Part shown: positions 17,047-26,163 of the stretch, one piece after another
Position numbering within the stretch: position 1 is the first letter of the stretch
Layout of the letters: each line of letters opens with the position of its first letter
From: Gemmatimonadota bacterium
GTDB lineage: Bacteria > Gemmatimonadota > Gemmatimonadetes > Gemmatimonadales > Gemmatimonadaceae
NCBI GenBank assembly: GCA_026387895.1
Contig: JAPLKT010000026.1
Location: forward strand, 25,476-64,170
Direction of reading: 5' to 3'
DNA length: 38,695 bases
Notes under the pieces: generated by a model
What the model saw: the letters and a program-made list of their open reading frames with translations, nothing else
Databases searched by the model: none
What the model was told of the DNA's origin: nothing
Made by a program: the position numbers and the translations under genes

Positions 17047-18432
17047 TCACTTGGCGCGGAGGAGGGCCAGCAGCGCTGGCCCGGCTTTTGTGATGTCGCC
17101 AGCGCCGAGGGTAATCACCACATCGCCTTCGCGTGCGCCGGCGGCGACGGCCGCAGGTACGTCAGCGCCGCTGCCCTGCCAATACGGAGCCCGTCCGGCA
17201 CGTGTCATGGCGTCGGCAATCAGCGCGCTCGTCACCCCGACGATCGGCTGTTCGCGCGCGGGATAAATCGCGGTCAGGTACGTCGCATCGGCCTCAGCGA
17301 GCGCGTTGCCAAACTCGGCCGCGAAATCCCGTGTGCGGCTGAACAGGTGCGGCTGGAACGCGGCAACGATACGACGACCCGGGAAGCTGGCCCGTGCAGC
17401 ACTCAACGTGGCGGCAATCTCGGTTGGATGGTGCGCGTAGTCGTCCACGACCGTCACCCCCTGCGCCTCACCGAGGCGCTGGAAGCGGCGTTCGGCGCCA
17501 ACCACCTGTTCGAGTCCGCGCGCCATCTGCTCGACCTTCATGCCCCACGTGCCCAACCCGACTGCGATCGCCGCGAGAGAGTTGCGCACATTGTGGAGGC
17601 CCGGCACCAAGAGACTCACGGGACCGAGTGGCGTTCCATCATAGACCACGTCATAGGTGGTCGTGCGCTCGGTCATGCGAATGTTGCGCGCGACGAGTCG
17701 TGCATCGGCGCTCACCCCTTCAATGCCATAGCGCACCACTTCCGCCGAGGACGGGGTGTGGAGCGCGTTCGCGTTGGCATCGTCGGCGCACAGGACGATC
17801 CACCGCGCGCCGCGCGTGAACTGCGTGAACGCACCGCGGATGTCGTCGAGGTCTTTGTAGATATCGAGGTGGTCGGCTTCGATGTTCGTCACCACCGCGA
17901 CATCGCAGGTGAGCGCGAGGAACGACCGGTCGTATTCGTCGGCTTCGACGACGAACACGGCGTCTGCCCCGTCTGACAGATTGCCATGCCATGCGGCGAC
18001 ACGTGCGCCCACGACGCCGGTGGCATCGAGCCCGGCCCCCTTGAGCGCTTCGGTCGTCATCACCGTCGTCGTGGTCTTGCCGTGCGTTCCGGCGATTCCG
18101 ACGAGCTGCCCGCCAGCGGTCGCCTCCGCCAAGGCCTCGGCGCGACGAATCACCGGGATCCCCGCCGCGCGCGCGGCTTCGACCTCTGGGTGCGTCTTGG
18201 GGATAGCGCTCGACACGACCAGGGCGCGATGCGTCCCAAGGTGTGCCGCATCATGGCCGCTTGCCACCGAAATGCCGAGTCGCTCCAAATCGCCGACACC
18301 GTCGGCGCGTTGATCGCACCCGGTCACCGTCGCGCCGCGGCGGGCGCACAGTTCAGCGAGCGCACTCATACCAGCACCAGCGATCCCCATGAAGTGAATG
18401 GGGCGAGAGTCAGCAGAATCGAGCAATGGCAT
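17047..18432 (-). CDS. murC: UDP-N-acetylmuramate--L-alanine ligase
   Basis: ATP-dependent cytoplasmic ligase adding the first amino acid of the peptidoglycan stem to UDP-MurNAc. The 461 residues match the family. The N-terminal UDP-binding Rossmann domain has HFMGIAGAGMSALAEL. The central domain has the P-loop GIAGTHGKTTTTVMT and the FVVEADEYDRSFL and NIEADHLDIY segments. The C-terminal domain has VVDDYAHHPTEIAATL and RIVAAFQPHLFSRT. The Mur ligase lysine and acidic metal ligands appear intact. The ATG at 18432 follows the murG stop by 2 nt; the ftsQ start lies 7 nt after its stop. No murB or ddl follows, unlike many dcw clusters. Confidence 0.97.
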   Translation of the reverse strand: MPLLDSADSRPIHFMGIAGAGMSALAELCARRGATVTGCDQRADGVGDLERLGISVASGHDAAHLGTHRALVVSSAIPKTHPEVEAARAAGIPVIRRAEALAEATAGGQLVGIAGTHGKTTTTVMTTEALKGAGLDATGVVGARVAAWHGNLSDGADAVFVVEADEYDRSFLALTCDVAVVTNIEADHLDIYKDLDDIRGAFTQFTRGARWIVLCADDANANALHTPSSAEVVRYGIEGVSADARLVARNIRMTERTTTYDVVYDGTPLGPVSLLVPGLHNVRNSLAAIAVGLGTWGMKVEQMARGLEQVVGAERRFQRLGEAQGVTVVDDYAHHPTEIAATLSAARASFPGRRIVAAFQPHLFSRTRDFAAEFGNALAEADATYLTAIYPAREQPIVGVTSALIADAMTRAGRAPYWQGSGADVPAAVAAGAREGDVVITLGAGDITKAGPALLALLRAK

Positions 18433-18434
18433 GG

Positions 18435-19556
18435 TTAGCGGGTCGGTGTGCGGCCAGGAACGTCGAGCAGGCGCATGATATGCTGCGCAATCTCATCGGC
18501 GGCGTGAGGGCGTGCGCGCGTGAGTGCGCCAGCGGTCAACGCGGCGAGCCTGGCCGAATCGCCACAGAGCTCGCGCATGATGGTGTCGAGTCGTTCGGCG
18601 CTCAGGTCACGCTGTGCCAGATGCATCGCAGCACCGGCACTCTCGAGCGCAACGGCATTGGACGTCTGGTGGTCATTTGCGGCCGTAGGAAGCGGACAGA
18701 TCACCATCGGGAGCCCCCACGCACATAGCTCAGACGTGCCCATCATTCCGCCACGCACGAAGGCCACGTCGCTCGCTGCGTAGGCGTCGCCGATTGGAGA
18801 CAGGTAGGGCACGACGCGTACGTCCGCCCGGTCGTAGTGCTTGAACGCGTCGTACTGTCCCTTTCCGGTCGCCCACAGGACGCAGAGATCGCGCGGTAGG
18901 CCGTGGTCGATCCATGCCGCCACCGCCTGATTGATCGCGCGCGCGCCCTGACTGCCACCGAACACGAGGAGCACGCGACTCGCCGCGGGAAATCCCCAGC
19001 GAGCTTTAGCTGCGACGCGATCTGGCCGGATGTCCGGTGGCGGCTCGATGGGATTCCCGGTGACACGGAACGTGGTCCCGCCGTGCGGGAGATACGCCTC
19101 CGCCTCTGGGAATCCGAGGTACGCTTCCTTCGACATCCGCGTACACCAGCGCGCGGTCATGCCGGGATGGCTGTCGCCGATGTGCTGCACGATTGGCACA
19201 CGCCGCCAGAACGCCCACGCGAGCGCCATTCCACTCGCGTACCCGCCGGTGCCGACCACGAGCGATGGCTGCAACCGCGCGCCGAGCGTATTCATGGCAC
19301 TCCAAGCGGAACCCGCACCGCGGAGGGTCTTCCAGTTCTCCCAGACCTTTGGCCGATAGAGCGGATGCAGGTCGAGGAGCGTGTGCTCGAACTCGGTCTG
19401 CGGCAACACATCGCGTTCGATGCCGCGGCGTGCACCGACAAAATAGGGCTTCAGTGAGGGATCGCGCCGGACCAGCGCACGCGCAACTGCGAGCCCCGGG
19501 TACAGGTGCCCCCCGGTCCCGCCGCCGGCGAAGATCACATGCCGCTCGCTCGTCAC
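18435..19556 (-). CDS. murG: MurG, lipid II-forming GlcNAc transferase
   Basis: GT28 enzyme transferring GlcNAc to lipid I at the inner membrane face. From GTG at 19556 it has 373 residues. The frame is open 27 codons upstream, but that part overlaps ftsW, and GTG is preceded by AGGGG 9 nt upstream. Present are GGGTGGHLYPGLAVA, GTGGYASGMAL, VFGGSQGARAIN, and SELCAWGLP followed by PTAANDHQTSNA. Two motifs differ from what I remember as typical: the acceptor-site EQN is replaced by IGD (in VQHIGDSHPGMTARW), and the usual RAGAMT-type loop reads RGGMMGTSE. Identity is secure from order and context; effects on activity are unknown. ftsW lies 10 nt upstream and murC 2 nt downstream. Confidence 0.93.
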   Translation of the reverse strand: MTSERHVIFAGGGTGGHLYPGLAVARALVRRDPSLKPYFVGARRGIERDVLPQTEFEHTLLDLHPLYRPKVWENWKTLRGAGSAWSAMNTLGARLQPSLVVGTGGYASGMALAWAFWRRVPIVQHIGDSHPGMTARWCTRMSKEAYLGFPEAEAYLPHGGTTFRVTGNPIEPPPDIRPDRVAAKARWGFPAASRVLLVFGGSQGARAINQAVAAWIDHGLPRDLCVLWATGKGQYDAFKHYDRADVRVVPYLSPIGDAYAASDVAFVRGGMMGTSELCAWGLPMVICPLPTAANDHQTSNAVALESAGAAMHLAQRDLSAERLDTIMRELCGDSARLAALTAGALTRARPHAADEIAQHIMRLLDVPGRTPTR

Positions 19557-19566
19557 GGCCGCGCCC

Positions 19567-20778
19567 CTAGGTGGCCGCGCGAGCGAATGACCCGCCGCGT
19601 GATGTCGGAGCCATCGGGTTGGTGGCACGGTCACCAATCACCTTCTCGCGCGTACTCCCGATGTTGACGAGGATCCCCGTCATCAGGAAGGAGAGAATGA
19701 GATTGGATCGACCGTACGAGATGAACGGGAGCGTGAGCCCCGTGGTTGGGAGGAGCCCAATCACGACTCCGATGTGGAGATACGCGGTAATGAGCATGGT
19801 GCTGGTGATGCCGATGGCCACGAGCTGCTGGAACGTGCTCCGCGCCTGCGCCGCAATGCGGAACCCGAGCCAGCCCCAGACCGCAAAGAGCGCAATCAGT
19901 AGCGTGAGCCCGACAAACCCCCACTCCTCACCGATCGTCCCGCCGATAAAATCATCGTACGAGAGCGGGAGAAAGCCCAGTGCCTGACGTCCTTCACCAA
20001 AGCCGGTCCCAAACCACCCACCCGACCCAACGGCAATCAGCGATTGGTCGAGCTGATAGTTCACTTTCTGATGCGCGACACCCGCCATGTCGGCGAAGCC
20101 CAGAATCCGTTCCATCACGTACTGGAGGCGCTGCACTTCGTTCCAGAGCACCGGAACGGCCGCAATACCGAGAAACATGAAATGCCCGATACGGGCACCC
20201 GCCGCGATAAGAATAATCCCTGCCTGAAGGCCAAAGAAAAGCACCGTGGATAGATCTGGCTCCAGCGCCGCCGTGAGGCAGAGAAAACCAATCACGACGC
20301 CAATCGGCAGCAGCCCTTTCGATAGCCGCTGCATGTGCTCGGACTTCTTGACCGCCATCATCGACGTCCAGAGAATGACAGCGATCTTGGCAAACTCTGA
20401 CGGCTGGACGGACCCGCCATACAAATACCGGCGCGCGCCAAGGATTGGCGGAGCGATCTTGATCGTGAACGGCAGGACGGTCAAGAGCATCGCTGCAATC
20501 GCGAGCCCCATGACCCACCACGAGAGCCCGACCCACCGCTCGGCGTCCATCTTCGCCACCACGGCAAAAATCACGGTGCCAATCGCGACACCGGACAGCT
20601 GCTTGAAGAGAAAGAGCGCACTGTTTCGCCCATCGTGCGATGCTTCGAAGGCACTCGCGCTGTACAGCGCGGCAAGCCCGAAGGCGAGGAGCATCGCGGT
20701 CGCGATAACCAACGCCCGCGCCTCAATCCCCATCCGCCAACGCTCACGCACGGCAGTCGCCGTGGTGGCCACGCTCAC
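19567..20778 (-). CDS. ftsW: FtsW, SEDS septal peptidoglycan polymerase
   Basis: Polytopic SEDS glycosyltransferase working with FtsI to polymerise septal glycan; 403 residues with about ten hydrophobic segments. Signature pieces are ARRYLYGGSVQPSEFAKIAVIL, ALEPDLSTVLFF, the catalytic-loop region LSYDDFIGGTIGEEWGFVG with the conserved acidic residue, and PTTGLTLPFISYGRSNLI near the end. The last differs from the usual SYGGSS but keeps the layout. The start is GTG at 20778, overlapping the murD stop as GTGA, with GGTGGAG just upstream; an ATG at codon 16 is an alternative. The C-terminal tail of about 25 residues is polar. Its divisome partners FtsL, FtsI and FtsQ are in the same cluster. Confidence 0.95.
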   Translation of the reverse strand: MSVATTATAVRERWRMGIEARALVIATAMLLAFGLAALYSASAFEASHDGRNSALFLFKQLSGVAIGTVIFAVVAKMDAERWVGLSWWVMGLAIAAMLLTVLPFTIKIAPPILGARRYLYGGSVQPSEFAKIAVILWTSMMAVKKSEHMQRLSKGLLPIGVVIGFLCLTAALEPDLSTVLFFGLQAGIILIAAGARIGHFMFLGIAAVPVLWNEVQRLQYVMERILGFADMAGVAHQKVNYQLDQSLIAVGSGGWFGTGFGEGRQALGFLPLSYDDFIGGTIGEEWGFVGLTLLIALFAVWGWLGFRIAAQARSTFQQLVAIGITSTMLITAYLHIGVVIGLLPTTGLTLPFISYGRSNLILSFLMTGILVNIGSTREKVIGDRATNPMAPTSRGGSFARAAT

Positions 20779-22178
20779 GTCTCCACCGCCAATCGCTGGA
20801 AAGTCGTGCCGCGTTCTTCGTAGTTGCTGAACATGTCGAAACTGGAGCAGGCTGGGGAGAGCAACACCGCGTCGCCAGGCTGCGCTACAGCTCGGGCACG
20901 CGAGACCACTTCCTCGAATGACGATCCGAGGCGCTCCAGCGGCACGTGACCCGCCAAGTCCCCCTCGATCTGCGCCGCGGCCTCGCCGTAGGCAATGACG
21001 AGCCGCGCGTGCTGCTGCAGCAGCGGAATGAGCGTCTCGTAGGATTCGCCCTTATGCCGGCCACCGAGGAGCACCACGATAGGGCGTATCATCCCAGCGA
21101 CCGCAACCCGGGCGGAACTTACGTTCGTGGCCTTGGAGTCATTGATCCACTGCACGCCGTCGACCTCACCGATGACCTGCAGCCGATGCGGCATCCCGCC
21201 AAAGGTGGCGATCGCGGCGGCCATCAGAGCCCGCGCGTCCGGCGTCCGGTGCGCGGGATCAGCGACCGCGACCGCCAGCACAGCCGCGAGAACATTCGCG
21301 ACATTGTGGTCGCCCAAGAGCGGGATGTCCGCACGACGCATGAACGAGGTCCCAAAGATGGTGACCTCGCCGTGCGTCAAGTCTGCCACTCCCTCACACG
21401 ACGGATGTTCCCCGGTTACTGACCGGTCGGTGTTCGCATCAACCGTGAACCGATGGTGCGTCCCGGGGATTCCGCGCACGCGCCGCTGCACTTCGGGGTC
21501 ATCGGCATTCGTGACCCAGCGCGACCGAGCCGTGGCAGTGGCAAAAAGTCGCATCTTGTCGCCGTAATATTCGTCAATCGACGCGTACCGATCTAGATGA
21601 TCGGGGGCGAGGTTTGTGAGGACACCAACTGTCGGCGCGAGACTGGGCGTGTCGTGCAACTGAAAGCTCGACATTTCGAGCGCGATCCACTCGGGAGGCA
21701 TATTCTGCATCGCCAGCACACTCACCGGCGTGCCAATGTTCCCCGCGGCGACGGCTTTGGCGCCAAGCGCGGTCAGCAGATGATGGATCAGCGCTGTCAC
21801 GGTTGTCTTGCCGTTGGTTCCCGTCACCGCGATGTATCGCGTTGTGTTTGGCAGAAAGGCCAGCGCGGCCTCGACTTCGCTGAGGATCGGGATCCCCACC
21901 TGAGCAGCGGTGACGAGCGGGGGGGCGGTAGGCGGGACGCCAGGGCTCGCCACGACGGCGAGGGAGCGCGAGATCCGTTCGAGGTCGTGGTGCCCGACGT
22001 CGACGGCAATGCCCTGCGCCACGAGCTCGTCGGCAGCCGCTCGCACACCCGCGCCACTGCCTGCATCCGACACATAGGCGCGCCCACCATACCGCGCAAT
22101 CAGTTCGGCCACCGCGCGGCCGCTGCGTCCCAAGCCGATGACCGCAATCTCGCCACGGCCCATCAGGGAGCGAATCAC
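20775..22178 (-). CDS. murD: UDP-N-acetylmuramoylalanine--D-glutamate ligase
   Basis: Cytoplasmic Mur ligase adding D-Glu; 467 residues. The N-terminal nucleotide-binding fold has IAVIGLGRSGRAVAELI. The central ATPase domain has the P-loop VTGTNGKTTVTALI, AAGNIGTPVS, the ALEMSSFQLHD segment and NLAPDHLDRY. The C-terminal domain has GMPHRLQVIGEVDGVQWINDSKATN, then LLGGRHKG and LLSPACSSFDMFSNYEERG, all diagnostic of MurD. The start is GTG at 22178 in a GTGA overlap with mraY; an in-frame ATG five codons later is possible. It is intact, unlike mraY immediately upstream in the transcript. Confidence 0.97.
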   Translation of the reverse strand: MIRSLMGRGEIAVIGLGRSGRAVAELIARYGGRAYVSDAGSGAGVRAAADELVAQGIAVDVGHHDLERISRSLAVVASPGVPPTAPPLVTAAQVGIPILSEVEAALAFLPNTTRYIAVTGTNGKTTVTALIHHLLTALGAKAVAAGNIGTPVSVLAMQNMPPEWIALEMSSFQLHDTPSLAPTVGVLTNLAPDHLDRYASIDEYYGDKMRLFATATARSRWVTNADDPEVQRRVRGIPGTHHRFTVDANTDRSVTGEHPSCEGVADLTHGEVTIFGTSFMRRADIPLLGDHNVANVLAAVLAVAVADPAHRTPDARALMAAAIATFGGMPHRLQVIGEVDGVQWINDSKATNVSSARVAVAGMIRPIVVLLGGRHKGESYETLIPLLQQHARLVIAYGEAAAQIEGDLAGHVPLERLGSSFEEVVSRARAVAQPGDAVLLSPACSSFDMFSNYEERGTTFQRLAVET

Positions 22179-23258
22179 CGCAGCTTCAGCGTGGTGAGTG
22201 CCACGAAGGCACAGAGGATGCCAATGATCCAGAAACGCACCACCACCTGATTCTCAGGCCATCCCTTGAGTTCGTAGTGATGATGCAAGGGTGCGCGCAG
22301 GAAGACGCGGTTCTTCTGTGCGTACTCGAGGCCATGCCGCTTACGCCGCATCTTGAAGGCCGTACGCTGAATCACAACGGAGATCGTCTCAGCGACGAAC
22401 ACACCACCGATGAACACCACGAGAAACTCGGACTTCAAGAGAATCGCCACGGCACCCAGCGCGCCACCCAACGCCAGTGACCCGGTGTCCCCCATGAACA
22501 CCTGCGCCGGATGCGAGTTGTACCACAGGAATCCAAGACACGCACCAAAGGTCGCGGTACAGAAGATCGTCAACTCGCCGGCCCCACGCAGATAGAAAAG
22601 CTGCAGGTAGTTCGCGGCATTAAAGTTGCCCATCGAGTAGGCGAAGAGGGCGAGGGTGGCCATCGCAATAGCCATGAGCCCAGCGGCGAGCCCATCGAGG
22701 CCGTCCGTCAGGTTCACCGCATTGCTGGTGCCAGTGATCACGAACGTGACGAATGGCACGTAGAGCCACGCCATCCCAATCGTGGCCGGCACGACGAGGA
22801 CGTACTTCATGAAGGGGAGAGTCGTTGACGCCCCAGGCAACGGATTCAGCGGCACCTGCCACAGATACACCGCCATGACCAATCCAATCGCGATTTGCCC
22901 CGTCAGCTTGTACCGCTCGACCAACCCGCGGTTCTCCTTCCCTTCCCGCTTCTGCTTGAGCTTAGACGTACCGATTGTCGAGCCGCATCCAAAGCAAGGT
23001 AGGAATGAAGGTCGCGGCGAGAATAATCAGACCGCCCATGGTCGGGGTTTTTCCCTTCCCCGCGTGCGTCTCAGGAGTCCCCTCGCGCACCACCTGGTGA
23101 ATCATCATCGACTGGAGCCGACGCAGAATCATGGGGCCAATCACAAAGGCCACCAGCAACGCAGTCACAGCAGCACCCGCCGCCCGGAACGAGATGTACC
23201 GGAAGACGTTAAAAATCGAATGCTGCTTCGCGAGCGGGAACAGGAAGTAATAAAGCAT
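22175..23258 (-). pseudogene. mraY: mraY (phospho-MurNAc-pentapeptide translocase), frameshifted with catalytic block missing
   Basis: MraY makes lipid I in the inner membrane. Here the gene is in two frames. The first (ATG 23258 to a TAA at 22962-22964) gives 98 residues, including GTPETHAGKGKTPTMGGL, and ends LDNRYV. The second frame resumes at 22963 with KLKQKREGKENRGLVERYK and runs 262 residues to 22175, containing NAVNLTDGLDGLA, PAQVFMGDTGSLALGG and APLHHHYELKGWPE. Against E. coli MraY the missing piece is about 19 residues covering a membrane helix and the conserved Asp-Asp-Tyr that supplies catalytic aspartates. The predicted gap is 59 nt. Everything else is conserved, so either the assembly lost sequence or this copy is dead. 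It lies between murF and murD as expected. Confidence 0.88.
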
Positions 23259-23265
23259 CGCGTGG

Positions 23266-24631
23266 TTACCTGACTCCGGGGGAGGCGGACCAATCTGTAA
23301 GGTACGGCACGAGGCGCTCGAGGCGTACCCCTCGCGAGGCCTTCAGCAGAATCGCCGCGTTTGGCCTGAGCAGGGGCTGCAGCAACGGCCACAGCTCATC
23401 CACATCTGGGGCGGTCACGACAGTCGTCGCACCATGCGGAACAGTGCCGAGCGCTGCCGCAAAATCACCGATGCCGGCGACCACCCCAGCGCCACTCGCG
23501 AGCGCCGCCTCGGCAATCTCCCGATGCGAGCGCTCCGCGGCCGAGCCCAGTTCGCGCATAGTTCCCAGCACAATCACGCGTGGCCGAGTGCCCGCGACGT
23601 CCGCGAGCAACGTAATGGCCGCCCGCGCCGATCCGGGATTGGCGTCGTAGGCATCATTGATGAGCAGCGGCGCCGATCCGGGATTGGCGTTGTAGGCATC
23701 ATTGATGAGCAGCGCGCTGCCGAGTGGCACGACGGACGAGCGCATAGCGGGCACACTGCCCAGATCGATTCCTGCAATGCCCTGCGCCGCGTCCTCCATG
23801 GCGACCCCACACTCGGCGGCCACCGCGAGCGCGAGCATCGCGTTGCGCAGGTTGTGCGCCCCGCGGAGCGGGACCTCCACACGCGTGCCATTGACGTCCA
23901 TCCAGCCTCGGCCGTCCTCGTGCAATCCGTGGGCGGTCGCGGCCACTGTGCCGTCGCCGAGCCCCACGGACACAACGCAGCCCGTGCGCGCCACGCGCGC
24001 CATTGCCTCGCGCAGCAGCTCAACCTCCGCCGCCGGAATAATCACGGTCGCGACGCCATCGCACAGCGAGGCCTCCTCTGCGAGCACTCCCACGAGATCG
24101 CCGAACCCTTCGAGATGCTCTTCCTGGATTGCCGTGACCACCGCGATGTTTGGCTCGGTGATAGCGCGCAGCCACGCGATTTCGCCCGGCGCGTTGGTCC
24201 CAACCTCGATAACGGCTACGTCGGTGTCGTCGGGGAGCGCCAGCAGCGTGAGCGGTACGCCAATCTGGTTATTGAGATTGCCTTGCGTGGCGTGCACATT
24301 CAGCCGCGCACTGAGGGCGCCGCGAATCAACTCCTTCGTGCTCGTCTTCCCGTTGGAGCGCGTGTACCGTATCCTTCACCACTAGTGCCGGCACTCCGAG
24401 CCCAGCGGCGCGTGGTCCAGAGTTCACAATCACCGCGACCGCTCCCTTGGCAACGGCCTCCGCCAGAAAATCGTGCGCGTCAAAAGTCTCGCCGACCAAG
24501 GCAAGGAAACAGTCGCCGGGCTGCACGGCACGGGTGTCCGTGCAGATCGCACGGATTGGGCGATCGTCAGCGACGCCGAGTTCTAGCGCGGCGTGCAGAC
24601 GGCGGAGCGTCCAGAATGGGGCCGCGCTCAC
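23266..24631 (-). pseudogene. murF: murF (UDP-MurNAc-tripeptide--D-Ala-D-Ala ligase), frameshifted with P-loop start missing and internal duplication
   Basis: MurF adds D-Ala-D-Ala to UDP-MurNAc-tripeptide. The first frame starts at GTG 24631 (GTGA overlap with murE) and encodes DTRAVQPGDCFLALVGETFDAHDF and VVKDTVHA. At about 24357/24358 the homology jumps to another frame reading SNGKTSTKELIRGALSARL, then TQGNLNNQIGVPLTLL, VIEVGTNAPGEIAWL and EEHLEGFGD, to a TAA at 23266. By comparison with E. coli MurF about 20 residues are lost, including the front of the ATP-binding loop. The second frame also carries a 15-residue tandem duplication of LLINDAY(N/D)ANPGSA. Both parts sit exactly where murF belongs. 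As written, no complete MurF can be made. Confidence 0.88.
23625..23714. repeat. Tandem duplication, 2 x 45 bp, inside murF
   Basis: Copies 23625-23669 and 23670-23714 are directly adjacent and differ at one base (C at 23646, T at 23691). On the coding strand this changes Asn to Asp. The unit is a multiple of three, so it adds 15 residues in frame. The copy with Asn (23670-23714, read first in the protein) matches the canonical MurF segment; the other is the extra one. Confidence 0.95.
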
Positions 24632-26163
24632 GATGCGCCTCCAATGGGGTTGGCGAGGATATCACGCACAATCTCGTGCTCGTCGAATGGGTACTTTGTG
24701 GTGCCGCGAATTTGGTACGTCTCGTGGCCTTTGCCCGCGAGCAGCACCACGTCAGTGGCAGGATCCGCCAGGGCAATAGCACGGACGATTGCCTCGCGAC
24801 GATCCACAATCCGCTCGTAGCGACCCCCACGCATTCCCACTGCGATGTCATTGAGAATCTGCTGCGGATCCTCGGTTCGTGGGTTATCGCTGGTAGCGAT
24901 CGCGATATCGGCGCTTTTCACCGCGATAGCTCCCATCTCGGGGCGCTTGCCGCGGTCGCGGTCGCCACCGGCGCCGAAGACAACAATCAGGCGTCCCGGA
25001 GTGAACGGGCGCAGTGCGTCGAGCGCGCGTTGCAGCGCGTCCGGCGTGTGTGCGTAGTCGCGCAGCACGATCGGGTGTTCGCTCAGGATTTCGAGCCGCC
25101 CGGGCACTTGTGGGAGCGTTTCGAGCCGCGCGGCAATCTGTTCGTGCGTCATCCCCAACGCGTAGGCAGCGGCTGCCGCTCCGAGTGCGTTGGAGATATT
25201 GAAATCGCCAATAAGCGGCAGGTGCACGGCCGACGCGCCGGACGGCGTCACCAGACGCCAGCGACTTCCGCGCGGTTCGAAACGGACGTCTTCCGCGCGT
25301 ACATCGGCCGGCGCACTCGTGCACCCAAAACGGAGCGCGCGCGGAGTCCCGTGGAGTGCGCGCCACGCTTCGTCGTCAGCGTTGACCACCGCGCAACCGT
25401 CGGCGGCAATGGATTGTAGCAGCAACGCCTTGGCGGCGAAGTACTGCTCCATCGTGCCATGATAGTCGAGATGATCACGCGTCAGATTGGTGAACACACC
25501 AGCCGCGAATTTCAGTCCCTCCACGCGATGTTGGTGGAGCGAGTGCGACGACACCTCCATCGCCACACGCGTCACCCCGGCACCGACGAGGGCGCGCAAG
25601 AGGCGCTGCAGTTCGATGGGCCCGGGCGTTGTGAGCCCGCCTCCGCCGGGAAGATCGGCCCCCGCACTCCCGACGAGCACGCCGAGCGTTCCGATTGAGG
25701 CCGCGCGAGACTCCGGTGCATCGAGCAAGTGGCGGAGCATTCCGACAGTCGTTGTCTTGCCGTTCGTTCCGGTTACGGCCGCGAGAGTCAGCGACTGAGC
25801 GGGCTCCCCGTAGAACGCCGCAGCCGCAACCGCCGCCGCGCGCCGTGCATCATGCACCACAATCGACGGAAGATCCGTGGCCGCGGAATCCTCGACGATT
25901 GCGACGGACGCCCCCGCCTGATCCACGGCACCCAAGAAGTCGTGCCCGTCGCGCGCACTGCCGCGCACCGCCACAAACAGACCACCAGTGACAACTGTAC
26001 GGCTATCGTCGGTAATTCCGGCCACTGTGACAGGCAGCTCGCCACGCACGGAACGCACGAGCGCCGCGCGCTCTAGTGCACGAAGCAACACATCCGTGTT
26101 TATTCGAGACCCCGATGCTCCTCCCTGTCCGCGCACGGGGTTCACGGGGCTCACGGGGCTCAC
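24628..26163 (-). CDS. murE: UDP-N-acetylmuramoyl-L-alanyl-D-glutamate--2,6-diaminopimelate ligase
   Basis: Mur ligase adding the third stem residue; up to 511 residues, intact. The N-terminal domain has ITDDSRTVVTGGLFVAVRG. The central domain has the P-loop AVTGTNGKTTTVGML, the TTPGPIELQ segment, AMEVSSHSLHQHRVEG and NLTRDHLDYHGTMEQY. The C-terminal domain has LRDYAHTPDALQRAL, VFGAGGDRDRGKRPEMG and DNPRTEDP. The DNPR signature is associated with meso-diaminopimelate specificity, so an A1-gamma type peptidoglycan is likely. The furthest start is GTG at 26163, overlapping the ftsI stop as GTGA. A 9-bp repeat creates three more in-frame GTGs at 26154, 26145 and 26136, and the real start could be any of them. 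Confidence 0.95.
   Translation of the reverse strand: MSPVSPVNPVRGQGGASGSRINTDVLLRALERAALVRSVRGELPVTVAGITDDSRTVVTGGLFVAVRGSARDGHDFLGAVDQAGASVAIVEDSAATDLPSIVVHDARRAAAVAAAAFYGEPAQSLTLAAVTGTNGKTTTVGMLRHLLDAPESRAASIGTLGVLVGSAGADLPGGGGLTTPGPIELQRLLRALVGAGVTRVAMEVSSHSLHQHRVEGLKFAAGVFTNLTRDHLDYHGTMEQYFAAKALLLQSIAADGCAVVNADDEAWRALHGTPRALRFGCTSAPADVRAEDVRFEPRGSRWRLVTPSGASAVHLPLIGDFNISNALGAAAAAYALGMTHEQIAARLETLPQVPGRLEILSEHPIVLRDYAHTPDALQRALDALRPFTPGRLIVVFGAGGDRDRGKRPEMGAIAVKSADIAIATSDNPRTEDPQQILNDIAVGMRGGRYERIVDRREAIVRAIALADPATDVVLLAGKGHETYQIRGTTKYPFDEHEIVRDILANPIGGAS

Noticed and set aside
23625-23714. CRISPR-like direct repeat
   Set aside because: Only two units, directly adjacent with no spacer, and inside a conserved coding sequence.
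23434-25419. Plus-strand open frame of 661 codons opposite murF/murE
   Set aside because: Antisense shadow; its internal repeat is simply the murF duplication read in reverse.
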